Assembly: GCA_964601505.1 (NCBI GenBank)
Contig: CAZRNR010000010.1
Coordinates: 1-49,513 of the forward strand
Length of the DNA: 49,513 bases
From: DRWZ01 sp964601505
GTDB taxonomy: Bacteria; Calescibacteriota; Calescibacteriia; Calescibacteriales; Calescibacteriaceae
Reading direction: 5' to 3'
Shown here in pieces: positions 46,343-49,513 of the stretch. A model generated the notes under the pieces. That model ran no database searches. It saw only the letters and a program-made list of their open reading frames with translations, and was not told where the DNA came from. A program made the translations under genes and the position numbers. Numbering within the stretch: position 1 is the first letter of the stretch; every line of letters begins with the position of its first letter.

Positions 46343-46630
46343 CTAAGATGGATTGAGATATTCTGACTCAACTTTCTTGACGAGTGGATACAAAGGATGT
46401 TCACTTAAGGCAGAGAACAAGAGATAAGAAGCTATAATGAAAGCGGCAAATGAGAGGGTCTTATCGAGAAACATGTTGAGAGAAGGAAAGTAAGCAATAC
46501 TACCGCATTTATCTCTCTTATCAGCATACTCATCGAGAAATTGAAAAATCTGATAAGGTCTTAATGCATTAAGATACGGAAACATTCTATATATTGCTGA
46601 CTCTATTCTCTCTATATCTATTCTCTCCAT
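46343..46630 (-). CDS. Small hypothetical protein
   Basis: 95 aa from the ATG at 46630, with GAGGATTAAATTATTATGTA upstream; an in-frame GTG at 46660 would add ten residues. Helical, with a hydrophobic segment (AAFIIASYLLFSAL, near 70-85) that could be a single membrane helix. It precedes the QueC-like gene by 5 bases. Confidence 0.5.
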   Translation of the reverse strand: MERIDIERIESAIYRMFPYLNALRPYQIFQFLDEYADKRDKCGSIAYFPSLNMFLDKTLSFAAFIIASYLLFSALSEHPLYPLVKKVESEYLNPS

Positions 46631-46822
46631 TACATAATAATTTAATCCTCTCTCATACACTTTGTTGATTTTCTGTTTCCCCCACAGAACTTCAGTTAAT
46701 AGAATTAAATCTCTATACTATACATACTACCTCCCTTACATATTTACAAAATCTCATTCTTCTTCCTCCTCCTCCTCCTCCCTAACTACTACTACTATCT
46801 ACTGAAGTTCTGTAGGGAAATC
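46631..46822. other. Non-coding spacer, largest in the window
   Basis: 192 bases without a convincing gene. It contains two arms of a 13-bp perfect inverted repeat, a polypyrimidine tract at about 46757-46783 (TTCTTCTTCCTCC type), an ACT-triplet run just after it, and AT-rich flanks. On the minus strand the polypurine side is an excellent ribosome site followed by two very short reading frames (14 and 6 codons). Candidate regulatory region or origin. Confidence 0.6.
46684..46813. repeat. 13-bp perfect inverted repeat, arms 46684-46696 and 46801-46813
   Basis: The left arm is ACAGAACTTCAGT and the right arm its exact complement ACTGAAGTTCTGT, 104 bases apart. Both arms have C-rich outer flanks. 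In RNA they could form a stem enclosing the polypurine stretch and the two short frames; in DNA they could bind an initiator or regulator. Confidence 0.8.
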
Positions 46823-47290
46823 TCACAGCTTTATCACTATCACTTGAAATTGAACTCCCTTATAAACCCCCTCAACTTCCCTTCCCCCTACAATTCTCCT
46901 CACCTTCACCCCACTTGACCTCCTCGATAACTCCTGTATGAGAGCATATGTATATTCAACACCAGGAACCACGATAATCACTTTATCCCCATCTTCATCA
47001 TAATGAGCATATTGAGATACAGAACTGACGAGTTTCTTCATCTCCTCCTTAACTTTCTCTACATTCTCTCTACTACTCTTCTTTATAACACTACTCTCAC
47101 TCTTTGGTTCAGGAAATTTGGACTTGACAAACATCATATGCTTACATGCCCTTGCTCTGTAGAAGAAGTGAGGACAGGAACAAGAATTATGACTGACCTC
47201 ATAAATCTTTCCTTCCTCTGACCTGAATATCCATATTCCCTCCCTCACCTCTTTGACTGTATAATACTTATCCCCTATTCTAACTTTCAT
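46823..47290 (-). CDS. SWIM zinc-finger protein
   Basis: 155 aa. The SWIM signature C-x-C-x(n)-C-x-H is at Cys37, Cys39, Cys49 and His51 (SHNSCSCPHFFYRARACKHM). SWIM domains bind DNA or proteins and are found in SWI2/SNF2 ATPases and transposases; here it stands alone. A beta/alpha C-terminal domain follows. First gene upstream of the non-coding spacer; overlaps the preceding gene by 11 bases. Role unknown. Confidence 0.75.
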   Translation of the reverse strand: MKVRIGDKYYTVKEVREGIWIFRSEEGKIYEVSHNSCSCPHFFYRARACKHMMFVKSKFPEPKSESSVIKKSSRENVEKVKEEMKKLVSSVSQYAHYDEDGDKVIIVVPGVEYTYALIQELSRRSSGVKVRRIVGGREVEGVYKGVQFQVIVIKL

Positions 47291-47717
47291 TGATAAGCCT
47301 TATCTTAAGCAAAGCCTCAATTAATTTTATAATCCCATATATATCCCCATCCTTCCTCGCTACATCTGAAAATATACTATCCTCAAAACCCTCAACATAA
47401 ATATGAACCTTCACTTCCTTACCATCAGATGAAATACAATACTCCAATTCCTGATTCTTCATCTCCAAAGACCACACAATATCAGAAGTTATAACCCCCA
47501 AATTCCTCCCAGCAAACATCACAAACTCCTTATAGTTTCTCGGCAATTTAAATACCTGAAGGTAATCTACAACGTCCTCCTGAAATCTCCTCTGTATCTC
47601 CTCCCAAGATACATTATCCCCCTCCTTCTCACTCACTATCTTTGATACCATAAAGATGAATTTCCCTTCCATATCTTTAACACGGAAGGGGGCTAACCCC
47701 CCTCCATACTGTATCAT
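47280..47717 (-). CDS. Uncharacterised protein, paralogue A of a duplicated family
   Basis: 145 aa if started at the ATG at 47717, which overlaps the previous stop as ATGA; the ATG at 47672 fits the length of its paralogue better. Shares a pattern with the 246-aa protein: E-I-x-R-R-F-x-E-D, then F-K-L-P-R-x-x-x-E-F-x-x-F-x-G and, at the end, D-G-x-x-Y-G-I-x-K-L-x-E. It is one of three copies of the module in this locus. No known family recognised; it lies two genes from the ring nuclease. Confidence 0.6.
   Translation of the reverse strand: MIQYGGGLAPFRVKDMEGKFIFMVSKIVSEKEGDNVSWEEIQRRFQEDVVDYLQVFKLPRNYKEFVMFAGRNLGVITSDIVWSLEMKNQELEYCISSDGKEVKVHIYVEGFEDSIFSDVARKDGDIYGIIKLIEALLKIRLINES
47684..47705. 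other. Strong GC hairpin at the start of paralogue A
   Basis: GGAAGGGGG, loop CTAA, CCCCCCTCC: nine pairs with one G-T. In RNA from the minus strand it would form just inside the long reading frame, or just before the shorter start at 47672. No U-run follows. Confidence 0.6.
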
Positions 47718-47977
47718 ATCGTTTCTGTGATTTTTGTTGTTGTTGAATTCGCCTCAACCTCTGAGACAGAAAAAGTTAACTCTATATTATCTTTCCTCAA
47801 TGAGACTGTAATCGAGTTTCCATACTTTGACTTGGACACAAAAGCATTATTACCCTTCCTCACAACCTCAAGGGCAAGAACCTCTAACTTCTTCCTCGTA
47901 TCTGGAGATATTCCTACCTCCCTACTTTTCGTTATACCCTTAAGGATTTTCTTAACATCTTCTAACTCCTTATCCAT
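47714..47977 (-). CDS. Small hypothetical protein in accessory block
   Basis: 87 aa with good GGAGGGTAGAG site. N-terminal half helical (LEDVKKILKGITKSREVGIS), C-terminal half beta-rich. No family recognised. Coupled to paralogue A by ATGA and downstream of the ring nuclease gene by 35 bases. Confidence 0.55.
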   Translation of the reverse strand: MDKELEDVKKILKGITKSREVGISPDTRKKLEVLALEVVRKGNNAFVSKSKYGNSITVSLRKDNIELTFSVSEVEANSTTTKITETI

Positions 47978-48012
47978 AACTCTACCCTCCTTCTTGCTTG
48001 CTAACTCATACC

Positions 48013-48345
48013 CTATTTCACCCTCGTAAGTAGCCCAAAGGTTATCTTCCCCTCCTTGAAGAGTGCCTCTATCTCGTTCTTATCCAACACTTTCCCTTCA
48101 GGAAGTCTTGTTTCAATCTTAACCACCAAAGCAATATCCCCTCTCTCAAGCGTAACATTTATTCTGTTCGCTGGGACATGTATCCCAGACCATTCCGATA
48201 ACATCTCAGCAGTCCCGCTATGCCCTATAGCGGAAATGAACCTTCCACTCCTTATCAATCTCCTCGCAGTCTCAGGAGAGATATGCTTATACGAATAAAG
48301 CCCCTGCCTTACTATTGCTGTTGAATTCATCAGATACAGCTTCAT
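48013..48345 (-). CDS. acrIII-1: Viral ring nuclease AcrIII-1 (DUF1874), anti-type-III CRISPR
   Basis: 110 aa from the ATG at 48345; an earlier in-frame ATG at 48381 would add residues absent from the family and overlap the previous gene. It degrades cyclic tetra-adenylate, the messenger of type III CRISPR. Compared from memory with SIRV1 gp29: YLMN at the start, IGHSGTAEM with catalytic His42 (SIRV1 His47 in IGHDST), ANRINVTLE with Arg61, and IETRLPEGKVL with Arg80 and Glu83 at the spacing of the SIRV1 residues. Length and order match that family closely. AcrIII-1 acts as a dimer. Confidence 0.9.
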   Translation of the reverse strand: MKLYLMNSTAIVRQGLYSYKHISPETARRLIRSGRFISAIGHSGTAEMLSEWSGIHVPANRINVTLERGDIALVVKIETRLPEGKVLDKNEIEALFKEGKITFGLLTRVK

Positions 48346-48355
48346 GATATTTATC

Positions 48356-49096
48356 TTAATTCCTCCTCCACTCAAAAGCAAGTCTTATACCAAATTTCTC
48401 CTCCATACCCTTGATAAACCCCCACGCCTCGCTCCCCACATTTACATACAATTCACAAATCTTCCCCCTACTAACTACCCCACCCCTTTCTCTAATCCTC
48501 TCCAATCTCCCCTTCACCCAACTCGGTATGTTCTCAGCTGTAAAGAGCTTTAACTGAATACCCTCCATCCTCGCCAAAAATGACCAAAACCCAATACCAG
48601 CAATCCTCCCCCTCCTCTCCCCAATACAAAACCTCCTCATCTCCTCCTCCGTCCTCGGAATGACTACCTCCCCCACACTCCCCACTATAACCCCATCCTG
48701 TGAAAAATACCTAAACCCACCACCCTCACCCACAAGCCTCCCACCAATAACCCTCTCCACAAGCTTCAATATCCCATACGCCTCCCCATCATCCCTTATA
48801 ACTCCACTAAATCTCCCCGCACCCTTAGCTATAAACTCTATATAATCCCCCCCTATCTCCGCTCTTATCTCGTAATAAATTCCCTCCCTTTTAACGTAAA
48901 GGGAGAAGGGAAGGTCTGCCTCAACCAAACTCCCACTCACCCCAACAAATCCCCTAAACTCGTCCTCAGACCTCGGAAATCTGAAAGGAAATAAAAAGTC
49001 AGAATTCTCCTCAAACCTCCTCTCAACCTCCTTTGAATGGATAATCTCCCCACTAAAAGTAAAAGAACGCAAACCCCAAGGCACTAAGATTTCCAT
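48356..49096 (-). CDS. Uncharacterised protein, two-module paralogue B
   Basis: 246 aa. Its N-terminal half repeats paralogue A: E-V-E-R-R-F-E-E-N, FRFPRSEDEFRGFVG, DDGEAYGILKLVERV (about 111-125). The C-terminal half reads VIPRTEEEMRRFCIG and ends SEAWGFIKGMEEKFGIRL, a degenerate third copy of the same module. Strong AAAGGAAATGG region before the ATG at 49096. It directly precedes the ring nuclease gene. No known family; the placement suggests an anti-defence role but nothing enzymatic is seen. Confidence 0.6.
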   Translation of the reverse strand: MEILVPWGLRSFTFSGEIIHSKEVERRFEENSDFLFPFRFPRSEDEFRGFVGVSGSLVEADLPFSLYVKREGIYYEIRAEIGGDYIEFIAKGAGRFSGVIRDDGEAYGILKLVERVIGGRLVGEGGGFRYFSQDGVIVGSVGEVVIPRTEEEMRRFCIGERRGRIAGIGFWSFLARMEGIQLKLFTAENIPSWVKGRLERIRERGGVVSRGKICELYVNVGSEAWGFIKGMEEKFGIRLAFEWRRN

Positions 49097-49452
49097 TTCC
49101 TTTCCAACTCCCTTACATTCTTAAAAATGAAGTCTGGTTCCCTACGAAGATGATAATCGATAGTCATAACCGTAAGACCATCTGTAGGAATAAGCTCTAT
49201 AAGCTTTATTCTCTTTGGCAACGCTGACTTAATATCTATCCTCTTGGAATTCTGAACGTCAAGAAGACACACCAACTTCCCATAAACCCTACCTATATAC
49301 GGCCTGCCACTGATTTTGAGGAAATAGTAAGGAAGCGCAAACTTCACCCTATCCTGAATTCTCCAGAAATCCTCGCTTATACCCCCCTTCACAGTAGCAA
49401 GTGCTTGATCGCCTATTACCATTATAGTTATTTTCTCCCCTTCCATACCCAT
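49084..49452 (-). CDS. Hypothetical protein at right edge of accessory block
   Basis: 122 aa from the ATG at 49452, which has GGAGGT five bases upstream; an ATG at 49464 gives four more residues. Beta-rich first part, Lys/Arg/Leu C-terminus (ERKWKS). No family recognised. Coupled to paralogue B by a 13-base overlap. The remaining 49453-49513 contains only a GGGGAGGTAAG-type sequence and no gene. Confidence 0.5.
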   Translation of the reverse strand: MGMEGEKITIMVIGDQALATVKGGISEDFWRIQDRVKFALPYYFLKISGRPYIGRVYGKLVCLLDVQNSKRIDIKSALPKRIKLIELIPTDGLTVMTIDYHLRREPDFIFKNVRELERKWKS

Positions 49453-49513
49453 ATAAACCTCCATCCCATCCGTATCTTACCTCCCCCTATACCCTTACCA
49501 CCCCCCTCAATAC

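Noticed and set aside
46757..46796. CTC/ACT triplet runs as a CRISPR array or iterons
   Set aside because: They are simple trinucleotide repeats without spacers or a longer repeat unit.

Overview
The window is one contiguous piece of a tailed (caudovirus) phage genome with a contractile-tail, myovirus-type layout. It codes almost gap-free on both strands. Arginine is written mostly with AGA/AGG, isoleucine often with ATA, coding strands are purine-rich, and proteins are rich in Lys, Glu and Arg. This is the usual look of a thermophile's virus. Together with a family A DNA polymerase and SPO1-like head genes, it suggests a thermophilic bacterial host, possibly Aquificales-like. The host assignment is inference and cannot be proved from this window.

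Layout. (1) 1-19056, minus strand: the head and baseplate operon. In transcription order it holds small ORFs, two very basic proteins, prohead protease, several unrecognised head-module proteins (one of 830 aa), large terminase, portal, Glu-rich scaffold-like protein, major capsid protein, baseplate genes including a J-like protein, and a tail fibre cut by the window edge. (2) 19075-24041, plus strand: a metabolic cassette (mini alpha/beta hydrolase, HAD phosphatase, an unrecognised 399-aa protein and a PurD-like ATP-grasp ligase), followed by a Zn-motif structural protein and a gpV-like spike. (3) 24013-32855, minus strand: the tail operon. It holds a PLD-family nuclease, a helical protein, a tail-terminator-like protein, sheath, tube, two tail-assembly chaperone frames joined by a likely programmed frameshift, tape measure and hub. 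(4) 32871-35652, plus strand: a ParB-like protein, QueD, FolE and a DpdA-like transglycosylase, i.e. a 7-deazaguanine DNA-modification operon. (5) 35642-46630, minus strand: replication and recombination (Hjc-type resolvase, RecA, Pol A with a UDG-like Fe-S N-terminus, primase, Rad52/SSB-like protein, DnaB-like helicase, second ParB-like protein, Zn-ribbon proteins) and a QueC-like PP-loop enzyme that completes most of the deazaguanine pathway. (6) 46631-46822: a non-coding spacer with a 13-bp perfect inverted repeat. (7) 46823-49464, minus strand: small accessory genes that include a clear DUF1874/AcrIII-1 viral ring nuclease (an anti-type-III-CRISPR protein) beside a duplicated unknown protein family.

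How it fits together. The phage appears to have two defence-evasion layers. One replaces guanine in its DNA with a 7-deazaguanine (FolE, QueD, QueC and DpdA are present; QueE is not seen in the window), which would resist restriction. The other degrades cyclic oligoadenylate to silence type III CRISPR. The PurD-like cassette and the paralogous proteins flanking the ring nuclease are the parts that look least described. No small terminase, lysis genes, integrase, tRNA or CRISPR array was recognised.
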